Shown here piece after piece: positions 51,610 through 62,827 of a stretch of 64,000 nt of DNA. The position numbers were made by a program, and so were the translations under genes. This stretch comes from Prorocentrum cordatum (taxonomy: Eukaryota > Sar > Dinophyceae > Prorocentrales > Prorocentraceae). Below the pieces are notes generated by a model. It worked only from the letters and a program-made list of their open reading frames with translations, had not been told where the DNA came from and searched no databases. Each line of letters begins with the position of its first letter. Position 1 is the first letter of the stretch. The stretch is from positions 43,292 through 107,291 of the forward strand of contig CAUYUJ010016370.1 in the NCBI GenBank assembly GCA_963575745.1, given 5' to 3'.

Positions 51610-53722
51610 TGGAACGATGGACTACCAGATTGTGTGTGGCGGCACGCGAAGGGCTTCGGCACCCTCATGGATGTGCTGAACGAGTTGCCTTCCGGTTACC
51701 CACCGCCTGTGGACTTCAACGTTTCGATCTTGGCGCCGACCCCCACGGGTGACGTCCCGTCAGATGCAGATTCATCCAGCGGACGGCCAGGTGACTACGA
51801 CCCCTGCAGTCGAGGAACACCGGCGCAAAACACTCGCAGCGAACTCTAACGTGGCGGCTGCCGCACAGCAAGAGCAACGTGGATCCTTCAAAGGTCAGCA
51901 CCTCACGGCGAAAATCGCCCAAATCGGCGCGATGGCGCGCGCTTCGGGCTGGGTGGCGCAGTAAGATTTCAACATAAACCAGCACGCCATGTTCATCGCC
52001 TTTGACCTCGTGGCTGCTTCCACTTGCTGAACCAGAAGTTGGTGGCTTTGGGCGGCTGCAAATGACTCTGGGCTGGAAGGCGGCTTGCTGGACTCTGCGC
52101 CGGTCTTCTACGACAGCGCGGCCAGCACGCATACCTAAAGTGCGGCCTCCAATACACGTTCACGGTCACAGCGGGATAGCACAATCTTGCCCACTGAGCG
52201 GCACGATCTGGTATGTCACACTCAGCCCGATGCTCGAGCAGTTCGCGAAGGCGTGCGAGGCGCAGCCCCAGGCCAGCCTCACAGCATGGGCGGACAACAT
52301 TGGCGCAATGATTCTCACGACCCACCAAACCACCCCAACCCAATCCGAAGGCCCCACTTCGCCCTCCATTCCCAGTGGGCGGGGCGTCGGGGAACATTGG
52401 CAAACATACATGTGCAACCCGTACCTCCCCCAAAACTCGAACTGTGGGTCTTCGGGTTGGGTTGGGGCGTTTTGGTAGCTCATCAGATTCGGTCCCTGGG
52501 TCTGCTCAACAAAGTCAGCGACCTCCAGGGCGGCGGAGTTCTCTGCGGACCCGTGCTCAACTTCACGAAGTGCTTGCTGGCCCCACTGCGGGACGCAATC
52601 AGCCATAACATGGTCATGAGGTTTCGGCAGGCCCTGAGGGAGATCTTCTAAGCGTGGGCGATTTCGAGGTGCAGGCATTCGCGAAGCACCTCGGGATGAT
52701 GGTCGGGCCTGGCGCAGACATGAGCTCGTGGGCGTTGCCGCTTGCGAAATACAAACGTACACCGACTACCGTGGCAAGGTGCCGAACTAACATGCTGCCA
52801 GTGGTGGGCTGCATCGCGCAAGTCATGCAGCCTGGGTCCGAGGTTTTCCGCGACATCGATCGGTGGGCGATCCACAGAACCGTGCACCTGCCGGCGACGT
52901 GCGGGACCAGGGCAATGTACTTCGGCTTCGCGGAGTGGTCCCTGATCATCCCGTCGCTCGAGGTGCTCGGAGTGGCCGCGGCGATGAGGATGGCCACTGG
53001 CATGATCAAGGTCTGGGAGCGGTTGGCTGTAGCACCCAGGGGCGATGGCGGTGGAACGCGCTGGGCTCGCAGCTCCCCCGTCCAGCGTGTGAGACGAGCC
53101 GCCCAAGTTTTGGAAGACAGGCGCCATCGCATCCCACCTATAGGAGGCAGGGACGAGCTTTCCTAGACAGAAACGCATCTTCGGCAAGGTATCGCAGGCG
53201 CTGCTGGACCTGCTGAAGGCAAAACGTCGTGAGACTGATGCTGCTGGTGCCGCCTCCGTTGCATGCGCCATCCGATCTCGCGTGGCCAAGCGGGCGCCGA
53301 AGGCGGAGCTTCATCTGATCGACATTGATCATGCATGGGGCTGCCTGCAAGACCGCGTTGCCAACTACACCTGTGCAGTCCAGAGCGCGGCACTCAAAAC
53401 ACTGGTTGGAGGGTGGGCCACATTGCACCACCTACCGATCGAGACCCACCCCTGCCTTTTTGGTCGGGTGCCCTCGTCAGACGGACAACCAGCCGCACTA
53501 CATGCACTGCGGCCCGCTGCGGACAAAAGTCTTGCAAGGTGGCCCTATCCCGTTGCTCGCTGCAAGAAACACAAAGCGCTTGGGCATGTCGCCAGCGACG
53601 CCACGCAGATGAACTAATGCAGCGCCTCGTGCAGCTCTTTCACGTGTACAGCTACTGCCGACATGTGTTCGCCCGCGGGCAAAGCCCAGTGCACATATTG
53701 ACTGCACTGCGCTCCGCTCCGT
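51610..53722 (+). pseudogene. Second LINE reverse transcriptase, decayed
   Basis: It starts just behind the relict SL with FGTLMDVLNELPSGYPPPVDFNVSIL (the LPP...FN.S block before RT). The palm follows with NSNVAAAAQQ, MFIAFDLVAAS (first Asp, about 52000), GIAQSCPLSGTIWYVTLSPML (about 52168-52230) and TAWADNIGAMIL (about 52285; the YADD box reads WADN). After an inserted MITE, FTKCLLAPLRDAIS, AFAKHLGMMVGPG (about 52678) and RVAKRAPKAELHLIDIDHAWGCL lead to a C-terminal Cys/His segment DNQPHYMHCGPLR (about 53485). Several stops and frame changes and the mutated catalytic box make it inactive. It differs in sequence and orientation from the LINE at 45-49 kb. Confidence 0.75.
52324..52476. mobile_element. 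MITE of about 153 bp inside the LINE RT
   Basis: Left end ACCAAACCACCCCAACCCAA; right end reversed ACCAAAACGCCCCAACCCAA. The TIRs continue to about 35 bp (CCGAAGRCCCAC). It lies directly after the catalytic ADN box of the RT. No unambiguous target duplication is found. Confidence 0.75.
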
Positions 53723-53914
53723 GAGGCGCCTGCTAGAGCTTGCGTTGCCGAAGGTAAATTTCATTGCGTTCGGTGCGGGGCGCACCGCGCGCCCGCAGCG
53801 AGCCGAATTCTACAGAGACGAACCTCCCTGAAACCACGAGCGCCTTCTCTACCCTGTTGTCCTCCTCCGATCCGCCTCCCCCTCCTCATGCTCCTCATTT
53901 TATCTTCCCGCGTC

Positions 53915-53985
53915 CTTCCTCCTCCTCCTCGTCTTCCTCCTCCTCCTTCTCCTCCTCCTCCTCCTCCTCCTCCTCCTCCTCCTCT
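53915..53985. repeat. TCC microsatellite
   Basis: Nearly pure TCC repeat directly before the retroelement at 54001. Confidence 0.9.
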
Positions 53986-54000
53986 TACCCTTCACCATCG

Positions 54001-56127
54001 CAGCATCAGCTATGGGAAGGGAGGGCACGTTCTGATGGATATGATCGTTGAGACTGGGTTGTGCAGATTGTTCACCGCATGACTCTGGGCGGCGCGTGGG
54101 GAAGGAGGGACAGGGAGGGGCGGTGGTCATGAACACGCTCTTCTCCCCCGCTCCCCCTCTCAGCGGGAACGGCTGGACCGTAGTCTGCCGTTGTGTCTCG
54201 TGCGCGGCTTCGAACTCACGGCGGACGTGCCGACGTCTTTCGTTTTTTTCGGCCTTTCGAGACAAGGTTTTTTGGCCAGAACACACTAGCCTCAGTTGGC
54301 GAGGCACTGAGAAGACCAGCCGCAACAGCGCACGTTTCGAAACTGGAACACGACATGACAATTTCACTGTTGAGGAGATCAAGTCCGGTTTGGCAGAGCC
54401 TTTCGTGAGCCGCGCCGAACTCGACAGGCGGTTTGGCGTCGGGGGTTACCGTCCGTTGCCTTGTCACACTGTCTGGCAAGGAGGGAAATGGCGAATGATC
54501 GATGACAGGAAGCGTTCTCGCACCAATGCGTTGTTATTCGTGTCGGAAACATTGGTCGCAGCGCTGTCAGAACTTCTCATGATGACCGCGCGTTTTTGCG
54601 ATGGAAGTAACCAAGCAGAATGGGAGTTTACCTCCGTGGTTCGCGCTGCGAGCTTCCCTTGAGGACTGGTGGAAGGGCTACAGGCAGCTCTTCCCCACCC
54701 GAAAAAAAGGGCATGGCCTTCGTAATCGTCGCCGTTCTCCACCGAGATACACACGAACCTCTGTATGGCGTGTTGCGCGGCCTTCCATTCGGCCTGAGGC
54801 CAGCTGTCAACCAATTCAATCGTCACCCGGTGGTCCTCACAGCCGCCGCCAGGCGCCTGCTGTACGGAATGGCAGGGGGACGCGCACAGCGCCTTCCAGG
54901 TTTGGGCTGCCACGTTGGGTATCAAATTGTCCAATTCCACGCGGGCGTTTCCCACTTTGCACGGCCACTTGCACGGCCTTCCTCGGCCACTTGCACGACT
55001 TCTCTTCCGCTTTCACAGATTCCGCCATTTCCTTCGAACCCAAAGCGGGAACCCGAAACAAGTTCCGTTCAAAGGTTTTGGACATCTTTCGGAAAAGGGC
55101 GCTTTCTGTCAAGTGAGGCCGCCCACTTCCGCAGCATTTGCAGTTGGCTGGGCACGTCTGTAACAGGACGCCCTTGCCGCGGAGTTTTTCCTGCTCTTAC
55201 AGCTAGACAATATGACGAGCCCATACAAGAGTTGACAGGCAATCTGTCTTGTAGTTTCCAATATTTGCAAGCTGTGGCAGATTTCGCATTGCCTCGTCCT
55301 CTGTCCTTGCACCACGCATCTCAGGCTCCTGTTGTGGTGTGCACAGATGCTTCGGCGGAGGCCGGTCGCATCCGCATCGGGGCTTTTGTCCTCGCGCGCC
55401 GACGCCGGCCCTCCTGCCTGGTATATGACGTCACAGGGCGCGCGTTGCCGCTTCTCGGCCCGGCCGGCGCGCCCAGCACGATCAACTAAGCAGAGTTGTT
55501 GGCGGTTCCTGTTCTGGCGTGGTCCATGCCAGACGCCGTGAGAAGGGCAGATGTGTATGGTTCATGGATAATCAGGCAGACGAGGCAGCATTCGTCAAGG
55601 CGGGATCGCCGACTGAGTCCATGTGCCGCCTGGCCCTGCAGGCCACAGCGGCGCTCGTTGCCCTCGGGGTTCATCACTGGTTCGAGCGGGCCCCGTCGGA
55701 CGCCAACCCTTCCGATGTGTTGAGCCGCGTTGTATTTTAAGGACCCCGCGGTTGCTGCTCACGTCTCCTCTGGGCGTTGGGTTGCGGTCCCGCCGCACGA
55801 GCCGGACGCCAACGGACTAGATGTTCAGCGCCTCTGTTCTGCCCTTGCATGACGGTCTCCTAGATATGCTTCTTTCCGCGCAATGAAGAATTCCAGCCGT
55901 GATCATCTCATCATCTTTTGTCTCACAACAATTGGCGCACGCAAATTACGACATAATGCCAGATCTGCATCACTTGTTTTGGGGACGGCGTTGGGGAGCC
56001 CACTTATTTCTTCCAGCGTTGGGGGACATCACGTCTGGCTTGCTTACCCCTGTGGGGGTTGCAACCATGAGACTTCCCACTCTGTTTTTCATTAAGTCAA
56101 AGATTGCAGTTAGGGCGCCGCCCCCCC
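54001..56127 (+). mobile_element. DIRS-like retroelement, long copy
   Basis: It begins CAGCATCAGCTATGGGAAGG and ends near GATTGCAGTTAGGGCGCCG and a C-run. The same 5' block (54001-54165) recurs at 56156-56315. The same 3' block (56020-56127) recurs at 56553-56670. Between the ends lies an RT/RNase H pseudogene. The family assignment is from RT/RNase H style only; no tyrosine recombinase is seen. Confidence 0.65.
54360..55740 (+). pseudogene. DIRS-like RT/RNase H, frameshifted
   Basis: Frame 3 (to 54662) carries RT motif 1, PLPCHTVWQGGKWRMIDDRK and RSRTN. After a shift frame 2 (54620-55489) carries AFVIVAVLHRDTHEPLYGVL and LRGLPFGLRPAVNQFNRHP, the PFG...A...FNR block typical of DIRS-like and related RTs. 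The strand with YxDD is not recognisable. RNase H follows: VVCTDASAEAG (first Asp, about 55328), an in-frame TAA at 55487-55489, and AELLAVPVLAW (Glu). Frame 1 carries FMDNQADEAAFVKAGS (Asp, about 55561) and HHWFERAPSDANPSDVLSR (about 55672-55728), the characteristic RNase H tail. Two shifts and one stop make it non-functional. Confidence 0.75.
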
Positions 56128-56155
56128 TTTCCTGCAACCATCCACGCGAGAGTAG

Positions 56156-56670
56156 CAGCATCAGTTATGGGAAGGAAGGGCACGTTCTGATGGATATTAT
56201 CGTTGGGACTGGGTTGTGCAGATTGTTCACCGCGTGGCTCTGGGAGGCACGTGGGGAAGGAGGGACAGGGGGGGGCGGTGGTCATGAACACGCTCTTCTC
56301 CTCCGCTCCCCTTGTCCGCGGGCTCGAAAGCGCATGCTTTAACCCACCCCCTTTCAACCTCCCATGCGTCTTCTCAGTCATGAGACCGTCTGCCAGTACG
56401 CCTAGCACCCGGCGGGTCCATGCCCCCTCGGGCGTCGCACGGGCCAGGCCGCCCGCCTGGTGCCGGCGACCGCTGTGGGATCGGGCGCGCCCCACAGCGC
56501 GCAACGCAGCTGCTTGCTCTTCGGCGAGAAGATGCGCTGCGTCTGGGTGGTGGGGGGGGGAGACATCACATCTGGCTTGCTTACCCTTGCGGGGGTTGCA
56601 GCCATGAGACTCCCCACCCCTTCTCTCATTAAGTCAAAGATTGCAGCTCGGGCGCCGCCCCCCCTCATCC
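56156..56670 (+). mobile_element. Short derivative of the DIRS-like element
   Basis: It has the same left block (CAGCATCAGTTATGGGAAGG, 56156-56315) and right block (56553-56670) as the preceding element but only about 240 bp of unrelated interior. It sits head-to-tail behind the long copy with a spacer of about 28 bp. A further CAGCATCAG follows at 56691. It is probably a non-autonomous derivative. Confidence 0.65.
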
Positions 56671-57460
56671 AAGGCGATAGTCATCGTCAGCAGCATCAGT
56701 ATCATCTTCTTTCGCCTTTGCTCCCTCAGCCTCATTTCCTTTCTTTCCTCGTCTTCCTCCCCCCCATGTTCCTTCTTGTCCTCCTCTTCCTCCCTCCTCT
56801 TTGCTCCGCCCGCTCCTCTTCGTCCTTCCTCCTCCTCCTCCTCCTCCTCCTCCTCCTTTTGTCTGCGCCGTCTGCGCTGGTTCCCCCCCCTATCGGGGGG
56901 CGCGGATTTATGAGATCGCCTGCAACGGGAAGAGCTCCCTCCAGGTGAAGAAGGCTGGCGGCGACGACTTCGATGACGACCACCACGTCCACGAAAACGA
57001 CGGCGATGGCAATGACAGACGACTGCAACGACCGACGACATCGACGACGGCACCCCGACCGCATCCACGACGACGACGACGACGGCGACGTCGGCGACGC
57101 GGCGACGACGGTCCACCACTGCGCGCCTGAGTGGGGCACACCTCCCTGGAACCCACAACAAAACCATCAGGATGATTAATCAGTGGAAATGTTACAAACG
57201 AGTGAATAAACGTCCCATTAATTTTAATGGCGTCGCTTTGTTTGATTCCCGGGCCCGCGGAGTCCTCATTTGTTTTTTGTCGACCGTGTTTCCTTGTAGC
57301 ACAGTTGTTCACGTTTCGTACCCCACATTCGTAAGGGTTTCGCCCCCATGCCGTTGGCCCCCCTTACTTAGAATTGGACTTGCCAGAGCTGTGTTGGGAT
57401 GTCTGGGCGCTGACGTCAAGCAATGTCGGGACTTCACGAGGGGGACGATCTTACTGTACG
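56671..57460. other. Non-coding: TCC tract and unassigned sequence
   Basis: TCC-rich at 56740-56862, and GAC/ACG triplets at about 56960-57110. The remainder has no recognised content. The overlapping ORFs are simple-repeat translations. Confidence 0.5.
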
Positions 57461-57590
57461 AAAGTGTATGGCTTCGGTGGCGCCAATTTCCGGTATCTCG
57501 CGATGGTTTATGGCTTCGGGGACGCGAACATGGCATATTTTGAAAACGGGTGTGTGGCCTCGGGGACGCAACTATAATGTAATTCTAGAC
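57461..57590 (+). repeat. Satellite of about 42-bp units, left block
   Basis: About three units of TATGGCTTCGGGGACGCGAA plus spacer. It continues at 58228 after an intervening G-rich block. Confidence 0.75.
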
Positions 57591-57596
57591 GCTTCG

Positions 57597-58227
57597 CGTA
57601 TCCCCACCAGCCCGCCCAGAAACGACGCCCAGGCGAGTAGAGGGTCGTCCTGAGGGGCTTTTCGGCGTCTTGGGTGCCTCGGGGGAGCCTCTGTGGGCCG
57701 TTCGGGATCCTCTTTGGGGCCTCCTGGGGGCCTCTTGGGGCCTCTTGGGGCCATCTTGGGGCCTTTGGGGGCCTCCTGGGCGCTTCTTGGGGCCATCTTT
57801 GCCCCCTCAGGAGGCCAAAATGGGGCCAAAAGGGTCTCTTGGGGCCTCTTGGGGGTCTCTTGGGGGCCTCCTGGGGGCCTCTTGGGGGGCCTCTTGGGGC
57901 CATCTTGGGGCCATCCTGCGGCCTCTTGGGGCAACCTGGGGGCCTCTTGCGGCCATCGTGGAGGAAATCGATCAAAGAAGAGGGGAGCTCTAATTAGCGC
58001 TGCCCCTCAGAAGGCCAAAATGGGGTCCAAACTATAGTAAAATCAATGATTTTGGCTTCCTCGCCGAGGCCGTTTTGGACGCTCTGACCGTTCCCCGCCC
58101 CTCCTGTCCAGGTCAGTGGGGAGGGGGTAGGGGGAGGGGTAAACCCCTCCCCGAAGGGGAAGAGGGAGGGGTGGAAGAGGAAACGCCCTAAACCACCGAC
58201 GCCCAGAGGGCTGGTGGGATTTACCCA
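57597..58227. repeat. GGGGCCTCTTGG block interrupting the satellite
   Basis: The interior (57650-57955) is degenerate GGGGCCTCTTGG units. The ends carry the inverted motif CCCACCAGCCC (57602-57613 and, reversed, 58209-58220). AAAATCAATGATTT (58039) is shared with the block at 42480. Its position inside a satellite suggests insertion. Confidence 0.55.
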
Positions 58228-58565
58228 GGTTTCTGGCTTCGGATACGCGAGTATTGTATCATTTGCTATGGTTTGTGGCCTCGGGGACGCAAGCACGGAG
58301 TAATTTACGAGAGTGTATGGCATTGGGGGCGCGAATGCTACGTACTTTTCGACGGTTCATGGCTTCGGAGGCGCGAATATTCAGCAATTTCCATGGATGT
58401 TTGGTTTCGGGGGCGCGAGCATTATTTAAATCTACGATGGTTTATGGTTTCGGGGACGCGATTATTGCGTCGTACTTTACGCGGGATTATGGTTTCGGGG
58501 ACGCGAAGATTTGGTCATTTACAATGGTTTATGGCCTCGGGGACTCGAGTATCATGTATTTTGTC
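58228..58565 (+). repeat. Satellite of about 42-bp units, right block
   Basis: About eight units of ATGGTTTATGGCTTCGGGGA with CGCGAA and ATT spacers. Same family as 57461-57590. Confidence 0.85.
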
Positions 58566-59540
58566 TTGTCCCACGCCCCCCCAGGAATTCAGACAACGCG
58601 ATTTGGGCGTGGTAGAAAAGTTGGTTTGGGGCTCCCCCCGCGCGCTCAGCAACGATTAAAAGTAGGGAAGCAGAAAGCAGGACTGTAACAGTGGAAACTT
58701 TACTTTGCCATTGGTACAGGGAGCTGCAATCTTCACCCTCGCAGCCTGGTGGCCCCGCAAGTGGGCTGGCGGATTTCTGTTTAGTATCAAGCGTGTTCTC
58801 TTTGCGCTCCTTTCTGGCTTTATCTGTATTGTTGCACCGGATCACTTGTTTCAGTGTCGCTACGTGTTTAGCAACCTCCATTTCTTGTCAGTCGCCAGAC
58901 GGCACGCTGATAACAACCATTAGCAGCCCGAATGCCCGCCTCGATGCGGGAACCCGTAGGAATCTTTAGAATATGTTGCTGGCCTTTGTGGGAGTTCTGA
59001 AGGAATCCATCGAGAACATCAAGACATTATTGGGGCTCCCCAAGGAACCCCAAGGAATCCACAGAACCCCTTAGGACATGCTTGCGATTCTTCGTAAAAT
59101 CGTGCGGGTATTGTAAGTACCCTTTGGGCACCCTTCGTGACATCTTCGATCGTCGACCCTTTTCGTTTTATACGAGCGTCTGGGGGCGCGAACGAAGCGC
59201 GTTCGACTCAACGTTCCACGTGTCACCGCAGGGATGCGAACACGTATTCCTCTATCATGATATCTTCGACACGTGGCAGCGGAGGGCGGCGGAAATTAAT
59301 AGTATTCTTCCCTATCCGTCACCTGGCGTCGCCTTGGGGTTGAGCATCTACTATTCTATTCGGCTGGGGGCAGCGGCGTGCGGAACACAGATTGTTCTAC
59401 TTTCGTTACGTGGCAGCGCAGAGGGGCGGAAACAGAGCGCTCTGCTCGACCCTTCGCGTGGCAACACTGGGCGGCCAAGCAAATCATGGTGTCTTGAGCC
59501 GCCACGTGCGACAGAGGCGGGGAGGGCTCGCCAACGACGC
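58566..59540. other. Non-coding, no recognised gene
   Basis: Lower GC than its surroundings. It includes short GGAATCC-type repeats (about 58960-59075) and GCGGCGGAAA or CGTGGCAGCG motifs. No domain-bearing ORF. Confidence 0.45.
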
Positions 59541-59558
59541 CGCCTGCGACGGCCACAT

Positions 59559-59559
<1 letters not shown>

Positions 59560-59605
<46 letters not shown>

Positions 59606-60462
59606 TCGAGAGAGGAGTACGACGAATAAGGGGCAACGACGACGAGACTCCGACGACGAGCACGACGACCAGGGCGACAACGACGACGGCGGTGAGGGCG
59701 ACGACTGCGACAACGACCCTCGTGGGCGGGTCGGGCGGGCGCACCCTGACGGGCGGGTCGGGCGGGCGGGCCCTTACGGGCGGGTCGGGCGAGCGGACCT
59801 TAACGGGCGGGTCGAGCGGGCGGTTTTTCTCGGGCGGGTGGGCTGGGTCGGCCGAGAGATTAAAGTTGCGCAAAACCATCGAGCATCTACGAGGGCGTCG
59901 ACGGGAGCGACGACGACCACGACGACGAGGGTGACGACAACGACTATGACGATGCCGACGAGGACGACGACGACGATGACGACGACGGGAACGACGACCA
60001 CAATCGCCACAACGATTACGAGGGTGACGAGAACGACGATGGCGAAGATGACGACGGAAACGACGACGACGACGACCACACCGACGGCGAGTCACAGATG
60101 ACACGGCCAACGACACGGACCACGACGACGGCGCGACCGAGGACGACGCCGACGACGCAGACGGCGACGGCGAACACGATGGCGACGACGACGACGACGA
60201 GAGCGACGGCAACGACATCGACACCGACGAACACGACGAGGACGACGACGAGGACGGCGAGGACGACGAGCAGGCCGACGACGACGACGACGGCAACGAC
60301 GAGAACGACGCTGCCCACAACGAAAACGATGACGACGACAACGACGACGAGTCATAGATGACACGGGCAACGACACGGACGACGACGACGACGTCGAGGC
60401 GACGACGACGACAACGACGACGACGATGGCGAACACGACGGCGACGAGGACGGGGCCGACAC

Positions 60463-60496
<34 letters not shown>

Positions 60497-60830
60497 CAGG
60501 ACGACACCAACGACGACGATGACGGACGACGACAAAGACGATGACGACAACGAACACGACGATGACAATACCGACAAGAACGACGATGACGACGGCGACG
60601 ACCTCCACGATGAGGTCGTCGGAAACGACGGCGACGACGACGACAACACCGAGGCCGAGGACGACAAAGGGGACGAGGGCGAGGACGATGACGAGGAGGA
60701 CGACGACGACGACGACGAGGGCGACGATATTGCCGACGACGATGACCATGACGACAACGATGACGATGCCGACGAGAACGACAACGACAACGACAACGAC
60801 ATCGACGACGACAATATGACGAGAGGGAAT
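59560..60830. repeat. GAC/ACG triplet tract, about 1.3 kb
   Basis: Almost continuous degenerate (GAC)n with ACG and GAT variants. It is interrupted at about 59713-59835 by four 33-bp units of GGCGGGTCGGGCGGGCG type. The Asp-rich, Thr-rich and Val-rich ORFs are triplet translations. Confidence 0.9.
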
Positions 60831-61576
60831 TGAGGGGTTCTCAAAGATGCCCTGCACATGCCGCAGGAGTTCCTGAGATTTCGCCACCAGGACTTAGCGA
60901 TGCACACGGATTCCACCGGATGCCCGAATATTTCCGAAGGGGGCTATGGACTCCTTCGGATTTCCGTTGAATTCCCAAACATTTTCTAAGCATTCCGTTG
61001 GCTTCCGTCGCATTTCCTAGCCCCCCCAGCCTTTATGTTTGAATTGTGGTTAGTTGAGTCGCACACTGGTTTTTTATTTGATTTGTATCCGTCACCCCCT
61101 ACCCATCCACCTTCCATTATTTGACGTGTTTGACCTCATTTTTAGTTTAGCCAGCATTCATGTGGCACCCAGAGCCTCCATGCAGCCGGTTCGCCATCCT
61201 CCTATCTCTCTTTTAGCACATCCTGCTCAGTACATGCCTCCTCCCTCATCTTACTATGTCTGGCAGTCATGTTTTTCTCCGTACCCTCCTGGTCCCCCCC
61301 TCTCCCGAGCCGCGCCAGGGAGGAGGGGCTTCCAGGGCCCCCGTCCCGGGTCTGTTTGTCGAGCCGCGTCCAGAGGCTCCACAGGAGCAAACAACTCCAA
61401 CGTCCTCCACGGGTGGATCCGTGGCGGCGCGCGGGGGGGGGGAAGTGAGAGAGGGAGGGGGCGGGGGCCTTCTCGGAGGGCGGCGGTGCTTCTCGGAAGC
61501 CCCCCAGGCTTCTGAGATGCCCTCTGTGGCGTCGGAGCAGGCCTGGAACCTTTCTCGGCATGCCGGAGGCCTTCTG
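60831..61576. other. Non-coding, no recognised gene
   Basis: Contains TTCCGTTGGATT-like short repeats (60890-61015) and CTTCTCGGAAG-type palindromes (61480-61570) like those near 17 kb. Confidence 0.45.
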
Positions 61577-61734
61577 TTACCAGCCTCGAACGTATCCCTA
61601 TCCCTAAGATTCACACGCCAAAAGGCGATGACAATCTTAGGGATTCGCCCTCAAAAAAAAAGGGAATCCCTAAGATTGGCATCGTGATGAGGAGGTGCCC
61701 AGCATAGGAATAGGGATATGTTCCAGGCTGGTAA
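61577..61734 (-). mobile_element. 158-bp MITE, copy 2
   Basis: Same element as 27479-27636 in the opposite orientation, also 158 bp. Ends TTACCAGCCTCGAACG and CCAGGCTGGTAA. It is flanked by the 5-bp direct repeat TTCTG (61572-61576 and 61735-61739), a likely target-site duplication. Confidence 0.9.
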
Positions 61735-61739
61735 TTCTG

Positions 61740-62631
61740 CACCTGCTGGGGAGGCCCGCACCCTCTGCTCCCCCCCCCCGGGCGCCCCGCCAGCATTGCA
61801 CGGCACGGCAGCGTCCTCTTGCAGGTCGCGGGGGTAGAGCCGGTTGCCGCTGTTGACGGCTTCGAGGGAGAACCTCGGCGACCGTTTTTAGAGAGCGGTC
61901 CCTCCCGGCAGAGCCGTAGCACTGCACCGCAACACATGCGATTCGAAAGTCACGTCAAGAAGGTGTGTCCCCGACGTGATTGGTCCCGTTTATTGTTGTG
62001 TTCCCCGTGGCGGTCATGGATTGTCCCTCCCGGTTGCAGGGCTGTATTCCGTCGCACGCGGCCCCCCAATTCATGTGCATGTGTCGTGGCAAAACGAGCG
62101 TGTAGCACCCGGTGCCGTATCCTGGCCATGGCCAGGTCGCGGCTGGCTGCACGAGCTTGCCCGCCACAGGCAGGCCCGTGCGGCGTTCCCTGCCTGTCTG
62201 CCGAGCGGCCTCTGCACTCGCCCTGTGACCGCGATGGGTCGAGATCTTGTGGTCCTGGCGAAGCCTACGACGTCCCACGACGTTTCCCCGAGCCGCGGCG
62301 CTCGCCCCGGCAGCAGAGGGCGGACAAGACGGGCGGGGGCCCCCGCCCCCATCCTCGAGGAGGTGTCCGGGCTCACCGCCTCGGCCTCTACCGGTCCTTC
62401 GGGGAGCCCTAGAGCTCCCCACATGGCCCAATATTCCGACTGCGTGCTTCTGCACAACGTGGAACCCTGGAGGCCTGGACGACCTCTTCCCCTGGGCCAG
62501 CTTCTCATCCAGAGCCGTCCTCGCGGCTCCTCAAGCGGCACACCAGAGTTCCCCCTTGCCTGGAGCCTCTCTTGCCTGGGGCCTCGCTTGTCTGGAGCCA
62601 CTCCCTTTGGGGGACCGCTCCTTTCTATAGC
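61740..62631. other. Non-coding, no recognised gene
   Basis: GC-rich. The ORFs on opposite strands overlap fully and lack domains. Confidence 0.4.
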
Positions 62632-62827
62632 AGGCCTCCCACATGGGGTCCGAGTAGAGGGGGTCGGAGGATCGCGCCGCATCGCCGATGCATCGGCGAT
62701 GCGGGTCGATGTGGAGCCCGATGCTCTCGACGCCGTCGGCGCCGATGCATCGGCGGTGTCACCGATGCATCGGCGAAGAGGGCGCGATCCTCCGACCCCC
62801 TCTGCTCGGACCCCATCCAGGAGGCCT
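62632..62827. mobile_element. Foldback element of about 196 bp
   Basis: The left arm from AGGCCTCC through ATGGGGTCCGAG to GGGGGTCGGAGGATCGCGCC matches the reversed right arm over about 45 bp with few mismatches. The interior has repeated GATGCATCGGCGATG palindromes. A decayed relative lies at 31595-31765. Confidence 0.8.

Noticed and set aside
59484-60916. Val-rich and Asp-rich long ORFs (467 and 135 codons).
   Set aside because: Direct translations of the GAC triplet tract.
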